Shown here in pieces: positions 43,997 to 57,505 of a stretch of 64,000 nucleotides of DNA. The stretch spans positions 62,001-126,000 of the forward strand of contig JAWPHD010005070.1 in NCBI GenBank assembly GCA_037043455.1, given 5' to 3'. Each line of letters starts with the position of its first letter. The first letter of the stretch is position 1. This DNA is from Cyrtodaria siliqua (taxonomy: Eukaryota > Mollusca > Bivalvia > Adapedonta > Hiatellidae). A program made the translations under genes and the position numbers. Below the pieces are notes generated by a model, which was not told the origin of the DNA, did no database searches, and saw only the letters and a program-made list of their open reading frames with translations.

Positions 43997-46900
43997 AGTA
44001 TGTATATAACTCGTGATCATATCAAACTGTGATGTTATATTAACTCATAATCATATCAAACTGTTATGTTATACAACTCGTGATCGTATCATCAAATGTT
44101 ATGTTATATAACTCGTGATCATATCAACCAACTGTTATGTTATATAACTCATGATCATATCATCAAACTGTTATGCTATATAACTCGTGATCATATCAAA
44201 CTGTGATGTTATATAACTCACGATCATACCAAACTGTTATGTTATATAACTCATGATCATATCATAAAACTGTAATGCTATATTCATCGTGATCATATAA
44301 AACGGTTATGTTATATAACTCGTGATCATATCATCCAACTGTTATATAACTCATGATCATATAAAACGGTTATGTTTTGTAACTCGTGATCATATCATCA
44401 AAGTGTTATGTTGTATAACTCGTGATCATATCATCAAACTGTTATGCTAGTAACTCGTGTGATCATATCATCAAACTGTTTCGTTATATAACTCGTGATT
44501 ATATCATCAAACTGTTATGTTATATGACTCGTGATCATATCATCTAACTGTTATGTTATATAACTCGTGATCATATAATCTAACTGTTGTGTTATATAAC
44601 TTGTATCCAAGTTTTATGTTACATAACTCGTGATTATATCATCCAACTGTTATGTTACATAACTCGTGATTATATCATCCAACTGTTATGTTACATAACT
44701 CGTGATCATATCATCCAACTGTTATGTTATATAACTCGTGATCATATAATCTAACTGTTGTGTTATATAACTTGTATCCAAGTTTTATGTTACATAACTC
44801 GTGATTATATCATCCAACTGTTATGTTACATAACTCGTGATTATATCATCCAACTGTTATGTTATATATCTCGTGATCATATAATCCAACTGTTATGTTA
44901 TATAACTCGTATCCAACTTTTATGTTACATAACTCGTGATCATATCATCCAACTGTTATGTTATATAACTCGTGATCATATAATCTAACTGTTGTGTTAT
45001 ATAACTTGTATCCACGTTTTATGTTACATAACTCGTGATTATATCATCCAACTGTTATGTTACATAACTCGTGATTATATCATCCAACTGTTATGTTACA
45101 TAACTCGTGATCATATCATCCAACTGTTATGTTACATAACTCGTGATCATATCATCCAACTGTTATGTTACATAACTCGTGATCATATAATCCAACTGTT
45201 ATGTTATATAACTCGTGATCATATAATCCAACTGTTATGTTATATAACTCGTGATCATATAATCCAACTGTTATGTTATATAACTCGTGATCATATCATC
45301 CAACTGTTATGTTATATAACTCGTGATCATATAATCCAACTGTTATGTTATATAACTCGTATCCAACTTTTATGTTACATAACTCGTGATCATATCATCC
45401 AACTGTTATGTTATATAACTCGTGATCATATAATCTAACTGTTGTGTTATATAACTTGTATCCAAGTTTTATGTTACATAACTCGTGATTATATCATCCA
45501 ACTGTTATGTTACATAACTCGTGATTATATCATCCAACTGTTATGTTACATAACTCGTGATCATATCATCCAACTGTTATGTTACATAACTCGTGATCAT
45601 ATCATCCAACTGTTATGTTACATAACTCGTGATCATATAATCCAACTGTTATGTTATATAACTCGTATCCAACTTTTATGTTATATAACTCGTGATCATA
45701 TAATCCAACTGTTATGTTATATAACTCGTATCCAACTTTTATGTTACATAACTCGTGATCATATCATCCAACTGTTATCTTATATAACTCGTGATCATAT
45801 CATCAAACTGTTATGCTATATAACTCGTGATCATATCATCAAACTGTTATGTTATATAACTCGTGATCATATAATCCAACTGTTATGTTATATAACTCGT
45901 ATCCAACTTTTATGTTACATAACTCGTGATCATATCATCCAACTGTTATGTTATATAACTCGTGATCATATCATCAAACTGTTATGCTATATAACTCGTG
46001 ATCATATCATCAAACTGTTATGTTATATAACTCGTGATCATATAATCCAACTGTTATGTTATATAACTCGTATCCAACTTTTATGTTACATAACTCGTGA
46101 TTATATCATCCAACTGTTATGTTACATAACTCGTGATCATATCATCCAACTGTTATGTTATATAACTCGTGATCATATAATCCAACTGTTATGTTATATA
46201 ACTCGTATCCAACTTTTATGTTACATAACTCGTGATCATATCATCCAACTGTTATCTTATATAACTCGTGATCATATCATCAAACTGTTATGCTATATAA
46301 CTCGTGATCATATCATCAAACTGTTATGTTATATAACTCGTGATCATATAATCCAACTGTTATGTTATATAACTCGTATCCAACTTTTATGTTACATAAC
46401 TCGTGATCATATCATCCAACTGTTATCTTATATAACTCGTGATCATATCATCAAACTGTTATGCTATATAACTCGTGATCATATCATCAAACTGTTATGT
46501 TATATAACTCGTGATCATATAATCCAACTGTTATGTTATATAACTCGTATCCAACTTTTATGTTACATAACTCGTGATTATATCATCCAACTGTTATGTT
46601 ACATAACTCGTGATCATATCATCCAACTGTTATGTTATATAACTCGTGATCATATAATCCAACTGTTATGTTATATAACTCGTATCCAACTTTTATGTTA
46701 CATAACTCGTGATCATATCATCCAACTGTTATCTTATATAACTCGTGATCATATCATCAAACTGTTATGTTATATAACTCATGATCATATAATCCAACTG
46801 TTATCTTATATAACTCGTGATCATATAATCCAACTGTTATGTTATATAACTCGTATCCAACTTTTATGTTACATAACTCGTGATCATATCATCCAACTGT

Positions 46901-49737
46901 TATCTTATATAACTCGTGATCATATCATCCAACTGTTATCTTATATAACTCGTGATTATATCATCAAACTGTTATGTTATATAACTCGTGATCATATCAT
47001 CAAACTGTTATGTTATATAACTCCTGATCATATCATCAAACTGTTATGTTATATAACTCATGATCATATCATCCAACTGTTATGTTATATAACTCGTATC
47101 CAACTTTTATGTTACATAACTCGTGATTATATCATCCAACTGTTATGTTACATAACTCGTGATCATATCATCCAACTGTTATGTTATATAACTCGTGATC
47201 ATATAATCCAACTGTTATGTTATATAACTCGTATCCAACTTTTATGTTACATAACTCGTGATCATATCATCCAACTGTTATCTTATATAACTCGTGATCA
47301 TATCATCCAACTGTTATCTTATATAACTCGTGATCATATCATCAAACTGTTATGTTATATAACTCGTATCCAACTTTTATGTTACATAACTCGTGATCAT
47401 ATCATCCAACTGTTATCTTATATAACTCGTGATCATATCATCCAACTGTTATCTTATATAACTCGTGATCATATAATCCAACTGTTATGTTATATAACTC
47501 GTATCCAACTTTTATGTTACATAACTCGTGATCATATCATCCAACTGTTATCTTATATAACTCGTGATCATATCATCCAACTGTTATCTTATATAACTCG
47601 TGATCATATCATCAAACTGTTATGTTACATAACTCGTGATCATATCATCAAACTGTTATGTTATATAACTCATGATCATATAATCCAACTGTTATCTTAT
47701 ATAACTCGTGATCATATAATCCAACTGTTATGTTATATAACTCGTATCCAACTTTTATGTTACATAACTCGTGATCATATCATCCAACTGTTATCTTATA
47801 TAACTCGTGATCATATAATCCAACTGTTATCTTATATAACTCGTGATCATATCATCAAACTGTTATGTTATATAACTCATGATCATATCATCCAACTGTT
47901 ATGTTATATAACTCGTGATAATATCATCAAACTGTTATGTTATATAACTCGTGATCATATAATCCAACTGTTATGTTATATAACTCGTATCCAACTTTTA
48001 TGTTACATAACTCGTGATTATATCATCCAACTGTTATGTTATATAACTCGTGATCATATCATCCAACTGTTATCTTATATAACTCGTGATCATATCATCA
48101 AACTGTTATGTTATATAACTCGTGATCATATAATTCAACTGTTATGTTATATAACTCGTATCCAACTTTTATGTTACATAACTCGTGATTATATCATCCA
48201 ACTGTTATGTTATATAACTCGTGATCATATCATCAAACTGTTATGCTATATAACTCGTGATCATATCATCCAACTGTTATGTTACATAACTCGTGATCAT
48301 ATCATCAAACTGTTATCTTATATAACTCGTGATCATATCATCCAACTGTTATGTTACATAACTCGTGATCATATCATCAAACTGTTATCTTATATAACTC
48401 GTGATCATATCATCCAACTGTTATCTTATATAACTCGTGATCATATCATCAAACTGTTATGCTATATAACTCGTGATCATATCATCAAACTGTTATGTTA
48501 CATAACTCGTGATCATATCATCCATCTGTTATGTTATATAACTCGTGATCATATCATCAAACTGTTATGTTATATAACTCGTGATTATATCATCCAACTG
48601 TTATGTTATATAACTCGTGATCATATTATCCAACTGTTATGTTATATAACTCGTGATTATATCATCCAACTGTTATGTTACATAACTCGTGATCATATCA
48701 TCCAACTGTTATGTTATATAACTCGTGATCATATAATCTAACTGTTGTGTTATATAACTTGTATCCAAGTTTTATGTTACATAACTCGTGATTATATCAT
48801 CCAACTGTTATGTTACATAACTCGTGATCATATAATCCAACTGTTATGTTATATAACTCGTATCCAACTTTTATGTTACATAACTCGTGATCATATCATC
48901 CAACTGTTATGTTATATAACTCGTGATCATATCATCCAACTGTTATGTTATATATCTCGTGATTATATCATCCAACTGTTATGTTATATAACTCGTGATT
49001 ATATCATCCAACTGTTATGTTACATAACTCGTGATCATATCATCCAACTGTTATGTTATATATCTCGTGATTATATCATCAAACTGTTATGTTATATAAC
49101 TCGTATCCAACTTTTATGTTACATAACTCGTGATCATATCATCCAACTGTTATGTTATATAACTCGTGATCATATAATCCAACTGTTATGTTATATAACT
49201 CGTATCCAACTTTTATGTTACATAACTCGTGATCATATCATCCAACTGTTATCTTATATAACTCGTGATCATATCATCCAACTGTTATGTTATATAACTC
49301 GTGATCATATCATCAAACTGTTATGTTATATAACTCGTGATCATATCATCCAACTGTTATGTTATATAACTCGTGATCATATCATCAAACTGTTATGCTA
49401 TATAACTCGTGATCATATCATCCAACTGTTATGTTATATAACTCGTGATCATATCATCAAACTGTTATGCTATATAACTCGTGATCATATCATCAAACTG
49501 TTATGTTACATAACTCGTGATCATATCATCCAACTGTTATGTTATATATCTCGTGATTATATCATCAAACTGTTATGTTATATAACTCGTATCCAACTTT
49601 TATGTTACATAACTCGTGATCATATCATCCAACTGTTATGTTATATAACTCGTGATCATATCATCCAACTGTTATGTTATATAACTCGTGATCATATCAT
49701 CCAACTGTTATGTTATATAACTCGTGATCATATATCA
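43997..49737. repeat. 36-bp satellite array with 27-bp short units
   Basis: The main unit is GTTATGTTATATAACTCGTG + ATCATATCATCCAACT (36 bp). A 27-bp short unit (CGTATCCAACTTTTATGTTA + CATAACT) recurs with spacings of 171, 135, 171, 171 and 135 bp between 45898 and 46681, a higher-order pattern. Units contain the palindromes GTTATATAAC and TGATCA. Both unit lengths are multiples of three and lack stops in one + frame. Open frames of up to 1099 codons (45442-48741, 12-residue unit LLCYITRDHIIQ) therefore arise. They end only where a unit reads ATCTAACTG. No promoter, start context or flanking exon supports expression. Confidence 0.95.
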
Positions 49738-50345
49738 TTTTAACATTCGTATTCAAAATATTTGTAAAAAAGCAGGTCAACAATTAACTATTTTACGAAG
49801 GTTTGGGAAAAAACTTGTGCAGGCTCACAATATTTCATACTTTTATTCTGACAAATTTTAACTTCTGTCCATTATCATGGCACTTCTATACTAATAGAAA
49901 TACATTAACTATGAAGAAAGAGCTGTAAGATGTGTCTACGATGACTATTTATCATATAAACTGCTTCTAGGCAAGGCTAAACTACCGTAATTACATGTCA
50001 GGAGAATCCGTAACATGGCAATAGAAACGTTTAAACTACTAAATAAAATGGCTCCCCCCTGTGTCTACTAACTTAATATGTAAAAGAGAAAGCTCATATA
50101 ACTTTAATTACAAAAATATCCTACAGGTGCCTTACGTTAAGACTACATAATATGGCAAGAATAGTTTTCGGTTTGCCGTCCCAATTACGTGGAACTCACT
50201 ACCGGAAGAATATAGAATTGCAACACATTCCAATCTGTTTAAAAATCAGATATCTTTTTGGAATGGCAAAAATTGTAAATGTCATGCCTGTAATATTAAT
50301 CACATATAAAAGTTACGTGCCACCACATCCGGGTACGACATAACC
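49738..50345 (+). pseudogene. LINE reverse transcriptase C-terminal fragment
   Basis: The broken + translation gives KAGQQLTILRRFGKK, ERAVRCVYDDYLSYKLLL, RRIRNMAIETFKLLNKMAPP, YGKNSFRFAVPITWNSLP and FWNGKNCKCHAC, the common C-terminal pattern of CR1/Jockey-type ORF2 proteins. Several stops and frameshifts. It begins exactly where the satellite ends. It is a different family from copies 1-3. Confidence 0.78.
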
Positions 50346-50349
50346 TACA

Positions 50350-50521
50350 GATTTAGACATCTTTGACATAATAACTTTATAAATATTCAACGGATTTAGA
50401 CATCTTTGACATAATAACTTTATAAATATTCAACGGATTTAGACATCTTTGACATAATAACTTTATAAATATTCAACGGATTTAGACATCTTTGACATAA
50501 TAACTTTATAAATATTCAACG
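50350..50521. repeat. Perfect 43-bp tandem repeat, four units
   Basis: Unit GATTTAGACATCTTTGACAT + AATAACTTTATAAATATTCAACG. Starts at 50350, 50393, 50436 and 50479. The units are essentially identical, so amplification is recent. Confidence 0.93.
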
Positions 50522-50794
50522 ACTAAATGATTGATGGGACTGCCCTACCTCATAGCGTCATGGATGTGTATATTATACTATCATGAGCTTGTGATGAACT
50601 CAAATATATATGTTTTTGTTTTTAGTTTATTTCAATGCGCTTTTATCAGGCCATATTATTGTCATTTTTACCACAAATCGTTAATAGTGGTGGCAGATAT
50701 GGAAGGTAGGGACTGCCCAATCTCCAATGATGCCATTGCTGACTATGAGAGTATATTTAATTGGTACTGTTAATTTAATACACACTATTGTTAA
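50522..50794. other. Sequence upstream of LINE copy 2, no feature called
   Basis: An 80-codon frame (50531-50773) resembles nothing known. It could include degraded ORF1 N-terminus, but no PHD ligand pattern is readable. Confidence 0.4.
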
Positions 50795-51886
50795 TACTTA
50801 GACCTTGGGCCAGAACCCCGTACCAATTATGTGGAACTCATAAACTTCCGTTTTGCTCAATTACAAGATCAACTCCAAAGTATCAAAAATCAGAACGTGG
50901 TCAATGTGAAATCAATAGAACGTCAAATGGATTATGTTGGAGATTCAACGCAAGAACTGAAGGCACACCTGAGCAGCACAACTACATCTATTCAGCGCAG
51001 ATTACAATCTATTACCGATCAACTGAAATCGCAAAATGTGACGGTAAATGGCGTTACCTCCTCCAAGCTAAATGTTCCAACTCAAGACAGCAATGAAATA
51101 AAACACTCTAAAGACAGACAATTAGAGAAAGAAGATATAAAGAGAGGAGAACTAGAAATTAATCGGGATACTATTCAGCGGCGATTACAGTCCATATCGG
51201 AGAGTCAGAAAACCAATTATTCATCTGGGATAGTCGAAATAGAGCACAAAACGAGATCAAACGCCAACAGCTATGTCAATTCAACGCAAAAATCAACGTT
51301 AATAATCGGCAGTTCAATATTGAAAGGAATAAAACAACGTGGCTTGCACACAGATGTGCAAATAAGTACAAACCCGGGGGCAACTATATCCCGGCTCAAT
51401 GAAATCATTAAATTGAAAGATCTACGTCAAATTAAAACAGTAGTTCTCTACGTCGGCGGCAACGATGCATCGAACGGAATATCACCTGATAATTTCGCCG
51501 CCGAATACCAACGTCTCATCGACAGGGTTCTTCGAGAAAAGTGCTCGGTAAAACTGTGCACACTGTGCCCCAGAAAAGATGTGGATGTCATTCCGTACAA
51601 CGATGCGATAAAACAACTGGCAGAAATGAACTCAGTGCACGTGATTGAATGCTTCAGCTCGTACATATACGGGGACGGGACCGCCGCTACACATCTCTTC
51701 ATGCGCGACGGTATACATTTATCGAACAAAGGAACCAGTACATTCGTACAGAACATACATAAATCCTGTGAGATTATTAAACACCGCACTGATAACAACC
51801 ATAAGGATTTCCAAACTGTAAGACAATATATACGTCCGAGATGGAGATATAGCCATAGAAATGTTGACTTTAGATGGAGGCAATAG
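50795..51886 (+). CDS. LINE copy 2 ORF1: coiled coil + SGNH esterase
   Basis: Open from 50795 with no early ATG. FRFAQLQDQLQSI aligns with KFAQLEDRITAL, which follows the PHD finger in copy 1, so the copy is probably 5' truncated there. A coiled-coil or heptad-rich region (about 50840-51230) precedes the esterase. Block I reads IIGSSILKG (Asp of the usual GDS replaced, Ser kept), block III GGNDASNG, block V RDGIHLSNKGT. The zinc knuckles of copies 1 and 3 are missing; the protein ends in the basic SHRNVDFRWRQ before TAG 51884-51886. Esterase activity is presumed from family; its role in CR1-like transposition is not settled. Confidence 0.85.
   Translation, partial: YLDLGPEPRTNYVELINFRFAQLQDQLQSIKNQNVVNVKSIERQMDYVGDSTQELKAHLSSTTTSIQRRLQSITDQLKSQNVTVNGVTSSKLNVPTQDSNEIKHSKDRQLEKEDIKRGELEINRDTIQRRLQSISESQKTNYSSGIVEIEHKTRSNANSYVNSTQKSTLIIGSSILKGIKQRGLHTDVQISTNPGATISRLNEIIKLKDLRQIKTVVLYVGGNDASNGISPDNFAAEYQRLIDRVLREKCSVKLCTLCPRKDVDVIPYNDAIKQLAEMNSVHVIECFSSYIYGDGTAATHLFMRDGIHLSNKGTSTFVQNIHKSCEIIKHRTDNNHKDFQTVRQYIRPRWRYSHRNVDFRWRQ
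51884..51886 (+). promoter_or_regulatory. ORF1/ORF2 junction stop codon (candidate readthrough site, copy 2)
   Basis: CAA TAG GAA AAC. The frame stays open beyond it into ORF2 and through CSHCNTVKCTC. The first in-frame ATG is about 110 codons downstream, just before the endonuclease domain. Confidence 0.55.
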
Positions 51887-54800
51887 GAAAACAAGAGCGA
51901 ACCCTGCTATCACACAAACTGTACTAATAAGTACGATATTCTTTTAAATTTGTGTTCACACTGTAATACTGTAAAGTGTACTTGCTTTCAAACACATGAC
52001 TCTGTAAATGATACTCAAGCTTCCAAACATGTGAACGAAAATGAAAATTGCTCTCTAAACAGTAACTATGTTCATGACACGCAAATTTCCGAACCTTTGA
52101 AGGAAAATAGCTACACGAACGACACTTGTGGTTTAAATGTTACACATGTAAATCGTTATAATAGTGCTTGTACATATCTGAAACCTATTAGCACAAATTG
52201 TAAATTGGATGATAGTGGAAGGATGGATATACATTGTAACACACATATTTCGGAATCATTTTTCAAATTAAAACAAAAGGGATTAAAAATAGCAAACCTA
52301 AATGTGCAACATATAATGCCTAAGCTTGACGAGTTAAAACTACTTCTTCGGCATCATGATTCTGTCAATATTTTAGGCTTGTGTGAGACATTCCTTTCCG
52401 AAAATGTATCGGATAATGAACTTCATGTTAATGGATATAAATCCGAAAGAAAAGATAGAACTCATAAACAGGGAGGTGGTATTTTAGTATATATTAGTGA
52501 TAAGATTCCATCAGTACGTAGATTTGATCTTGAAAATGATTTAATAGAAAGTATTTGGCTAGAAATACGTTTTCCAAATAGCAAGCCATTTATTCTGTCT
52601 TTCATATATAGACCTCCTAATTCTTTACAATCTTGGATTGATACTTTTGAAGATCAGTATAGCGTTTCCTCAAAAGAAATTGAAGAAATATACATTCTAG
52701 GTGATATTAATATCAATTACTCTCCTACGGCAGGCTTTGACAATCAAAAATGGTCAGATTTTCTCATTAATCAAGGTCTTGTGCAATTAATCAACATGCC
52801 TACCAGAGTGATAATTTCAAGTTCTAAAATAATTGATCATATCTATACTACACATCCTGAAAATGTAATCGAAATAAATGTACCATTCATATGCATGAGT
52901 GATCATTATCCAGTATGTTTTATTAGGAAAATTAAACGACAAAATCAAGATTCGCTAAACGGTCATACAACTATTAATTACAGATCATTTGGCAAATTTG
53001 ATGAACAAGAATTTAAAAATGAGTTATATAATTCAGGAATAAATACTGCTGAAACACTCACTGATCCAAACACTTCACTTGCATATTTATACTCAGTGTT
53101 AAACTATGCTCTTTCTAAACATGCTCCTTTAAAACAGAGACGAATTAAACGCCCAAAACAGCCTGAATGGTACTCTGATAAAATTAAAGAGGCAAGAAAA
53201 TTACGTGATAAGTTCAATAAAGCTAAAAAATGGCCAGAATATAAAAAATGGAGGAATAAAACTAACCATCTGATTACTTTAGGTAAGAAAAAGTTTTTTG
53301 CAAATGCAATTAAAGATAAAAAAGACTCTAAATTTATTTGGTCGCATCTTAAATCAATATCTGCACAGACCAATCAAACTGTTATAAAATTACCACCAAT
53401 TTTAAATATTAATAATGTTACAACTGAGGGGGAGAAAAATATAGCTGACGCTCTAAATGACCACTTTGTTAATATTGCTAATACAATAAACAAAACTCCA
53501 ATATATGCAAATAACTACGCTGAATTAAAAAAACGTATTGATAATAAATTAAAACAGGCAATATTTAAAATAGATTACATCTCGATTTTCGAAGTAAGGC
53601 TAATAATTAATAAATTAGATATAAATAAAGCAAAAGGTATAGATGGTATTGGACCTCGTATTATAAAAGCAGCATCGGATTGTATCATTAATGCTATCAC
53701 TTCAATCATTAATAAATGCATAGATCAAGGCATATTTCCTGATCAGCTAAAAAAGGCATGCGTGTTACCAATACACAAAAATGGACCAAAAGATGACCCG
53801 AACAATTATAGACCTATCTCATTATTACCAACAATTTCCAAAATATTTGAGAAGCATGTTGCTGCGCAACTGCACTCTTTCTTTCAACAATTTAATATTT
53901 TGTACTCGGCTCAATCTGGATTTCGTAAAAATCATTCTTGCCAAACAGCACTTATTAACCTTGTTGATAGCTGGTTGAAACAAATTGATTCTGGAAACTT
54001 TGTTGGCAGTGTTTTCCTTGACATGAGAAAGGCGTTTGATATGGTTGATCATGAGATACTATTATACAAACTGCATTTGTATCATTTTTCGACTTTAACA
54101 ATACGTTGGTTTCAGTCATATCTGTCTAACAGGACACAAGTAGTCAGAGTTGGACAGTATCAATCTGAGGAGGGAATCATCAAATCAGGTGTCCCTCAGG
54201 GATCTATCCTAGGACCACTTTTGTTCTTGATTTATGTAAATGATCTACCTTTAGCTTCCAAAGAAGCTTCAGTTGACATGTATGCTGATGACTCCACGCT
54301 ACATACATCAGGGCTGGATGTGTCATCCATTGAGAATAAATTACAAACTGACTTAAATAACATAAATAAATGGTGCACTATAAATAACATGGTTATAAAT
54401 CCTACAAAAACAACATGTATGCTATTAGGTTCAAAATATAAAATAAACCATTCTCGAAAACTCACGCTTTCGATAGATAATTGCCTGATACAATCATTGT
54501 CTTCTCAAAAACTTCTCGGAATTACAATAGATCAACATCTAAAGTGGGATGTTCAGATAAGCAAAGTCTGTAATCATATATCGAGTAAATTCACTCTTTT
54601 AAGACGAATATCTAAATATTTGACACTTGATATGAAAAAGCTATTCTATAATGCATATTTAGTTCCAATATTTGATTATGGATCTATCCTCTGGAGTAAT
54701 TGTACTAAATTAAATTTTACAAAGGTTGTTACTTTACAAAAAAGCATCGCACGCTGGATTTTGATAAAACCTTTACATACACCTCCTGCAAATCTTTTCA

Positions 54801-55136
54801 ATGAATTGGATGTCATTTGAAACAAGATGTAAATTTCAAGTAGGTGTTTTAGTTTATAAAGCAATTCATAATCTTACACCAATATACATAAGTAAATTAA
54901 TAACATTTACTGAAAATAGCAGATATAATTTTAGATCATGCATTAAACATGACATTAAGCATCCTAGACCTAAATCCGAATATTTAAAACAATCTTTTAC
55001 CTATGTTGCCATGCGGACTTGGAATTCAATCCCAGAAAATATCCGGACTTCTGTTTCTATTTATGCTTTCAAACACAATTATAAATTATTTCTATTTCAA
55101 GATAACAGGTGTTCTGCTCAAATTAAGTTGTGTTAA
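51887..55136 (+). pseudogene. LINE copy 2 ORF2: endonuclease + reverse transcriptase, one frameshift
   Basis: One open frame from the ORF1 stop to 54820, then the C-terminus in another frame to TAA 55136. N-terminal Cys cluster CSHCNTVKCTC; a spacer; endonuclease motifs IANLNVQHIMPKLDELK, LGLCETFLS, FIYRPPNSLQSW, LGDININY, IIDHIYTTHPENV and MSDHYPV; linker LKQRRIKRPKQPEWYSDKI; RT motifs KAKGIDGIGPR, NNYRPISLLPTISK, FLDMRKAFDMVDHEI, SGVPQGSILGPLLFLIYVND, MYADDSTLH (catalytic, about 54280-54306) and KLLGITIDQHLKWD. After the break: WMSFETRCKFQVGVLVYKAIH and WNSIPENIRTS. All visible catalytic residues are present. The frameshift removes only the C-terminal ~110 residues. Confidence 0.92.
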
Positions 55137-55285
55137 TAGTGAATACTTGTTTTGAATGCCAGCTTGAAACATATTATTAATGTTACGTGAATGTATTCAC
55201 TTGCTATTGTTTATAAGTTGCTGTTGTTATCAAGTTGTACCTTCATGAAATAAAAGAATTTATTATTATTATTATTATTATTATT

Positions 55286-56516
55286 AATCCCTGGGTACCA
55301 TTTTGGTGGGCAAATTCTCATGTTGCTTTTATAAAAGCTCTATATCTCTCCTTCATTGTAAGCTATTTATAACAATTCCAAACTTACAGCTTTGACCTAG
55401 TTTTGCACTCTTTTATAAAGGGATGTAATAACAGTTACGAAAACATCTGAAAATTAAAGCAACAACTGTTTTTTCAAGTGATTTATGAATAAAATTAATT
55501 ATGAAAATCCTGTATACTTCTATGGATATTATTGTTATTACACAGGGACCTTGAAAAGTCACAACATACAAAGGTCATCTAAGATCATATGAGGTCAAGG
55601 TCAAGGTCATTTCAATGTCAAAAGGCCTAACAAAGCATAAAATGGCAGTTTTCAACTCATATTTTTTTATTTTTTTTTATCTTATCTATATAGAATAACT
55701 AGACATAATGTAAATCAAAATAAATGACAATGTATGCCTTCTCAAATAAAACCATTTTGGGATATTGGCTTTTGGTAACATGGATATATTGATGATGGCA
55801 TGACACTACCAAAGTCCATATTTAAACAATACTATTTATATATGATCTTTCCAGTGTATACATGTATATAAGTGGTTTATTTGATTTATATATTTATTCT
55901 AGGTAGAACATGATTAACAATATAATATGTATGTATTCTATATAAACATATTGGACTGTTCAAAAAAGTAATTTTACCTAGCTGTGGAATTACCCCCACC
56001 CACCCAATTTATAATGGGGGAAGCTCAAGTAAGTGTAAATCTGTATCACTGATTTTTGATTTATATTCTTCTGTTAAACAAATTAAATTACAGATACAAT
56101 TATTCTTAGTTTTATTTTTTAACATCTTTAAGCACAATTAAACATCAAATTATACTATAATTACAATATTATTAAGTGGGTGTGGTAAATGTATAGGGTA
56201 AATTGAAGTTGTTTTCTTCACAAAAACATTTACTTTTTATGTAAATGACAGATGTTTCTATTACATCATAAAATATTACCAATTTCATTATTTTAACCAA
56301 TTAACTTTATTCTGAATACCTTGTCAGTTATTACTATTACAATGACATTTCTTTTATGCAACTTTTACAATAGAATGGAGTGTTTTGTACTTCTTTAAAT
56401 TCGACCGTACATTGTGAAACCTGTTTTGCCATTTGATAATCTTTACAGCTATTAACATAAAATACTTCCGCATATTTTTTTCTGTGAAATATCAAAATGA
56501 ATAACCATGTTTTGTA
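55286..56516. other. AT-rich intergenic, no gene seen
   Basis: It contains a CAAGGTCAAGGTCATTTC motif at about 55600-55615 and otherwise nothing recognised. Confidence 0.5.
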
Positions 56517-57505
56517 TGTTTTTACGTTCAACTTTTGCGTTTAGGTCACTTGTTCACAAACTGTATGCACTAGACCTTTCAACCTTGCGTATAGTTGTAT
56601 CTTGGGTGGTACATGGCAACGTGACAAAGCAAATGTGGATGTGAACTTGACCCTCCAAGCAAGGGGGCAGATAACTTAATAAGTTTTAACCATCAACTTT
56701 TGCATTGTCACTTTTTCACGAACTGTATGCACTAGACCTTTCAAACGTTGCGTATAGTTGTATATTGAGTGGTACATTGCAAAGTGACAAAGCAAATGTG
56801 GATGTGACCTTGGCCCTCCAATAAAAGGGCAGATAACCTTATAATTTTTACCTTCAACATTATTTTTGCGTTTAGGTAACTTTCTTGCAAACTGTATGCA
56901 CTACGCCTTTTATAAAAACTTTGTTTTTAATTGTATCTTGGGTGATACATCGCAACGTGACAAAGTAAATGTAGATGCGACCTTGACCCTCCCAAGCAAA
57001 GGGGCAGATAACCTTATAATTTTTTTACCTTTAACTTTTGCGTTTTAGCTCACTTTTTCACAAACTGTATGCTCTAAAGACCTTTCAAGTGGTACATTGC
57101 AACTTGACAAAGAAATGTGCATGTGACCTCGACCCTCCAAGCAATTGACAAGTAACTTAATAATTGTTACCTTCAACATTTGCGTTTAGGTCACTTTCTC
57201 TCAAACTTTATGCATTAAACGCTTTCAAACTTCGCTTATATTTGTTTCTTGGGTAATACATCACAACGTGTCAAAAAGCAAATGTGGGCTGTGACCTTCA
57301 CCGTCCAAGCAAATGGCAGATACCCGGTAACTTGTATTGTTACATTTACACCATTTTCTCAATGAACTATAATTATGCACTAGATAGATACTCTAAACTT
57401 TATAGAATGGCATTTATTTTTAAACAAATAGTGCCCTCAGCAAACTGTAAGCTCCATTGTTTTAATGTTTACAAACCTTCATGTGAATCCGCGGATTTCT
57501 TGTTT
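56517..57505. mobile_element. Second copy of the tandem-unit element
   Basis: About five ~165-bp units like those at 10210-11200. A tail with TAGAATGGCATTTATTTTTA and the end GTGAATCCGCGGATTTCTTGT follow. It lacks the 1.3-kb block found inside the other copy, so it serves as the empty site for that insertion. Confidence 0.7.

Larger units (their letters stand above)
50795..55285 (+). mobile_element. CR1-like LINE, copy 2, nearly intact
   Basis: ORF1 (esterase), ORF2 (endonuclease plus RT), 3'UTR and (ATT)n tail at 55259-55285. The only clear defects are loss of the ORF1 N-terminus (no PHD) and one frameshift near 54805-54815. Protein similarity to copies 1 and 3 is clear but far from identical, so the three represent separate subfamilies. 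Confidence 0.92.

Noticed and set aside
45442..48741. A 1099-codon open frame
   Set aside because: It is a frame through the 36/27-bp satellite, whose unit lengths are multiples of three. There is no start context, domain or exon structure, so it was not called as a gene.
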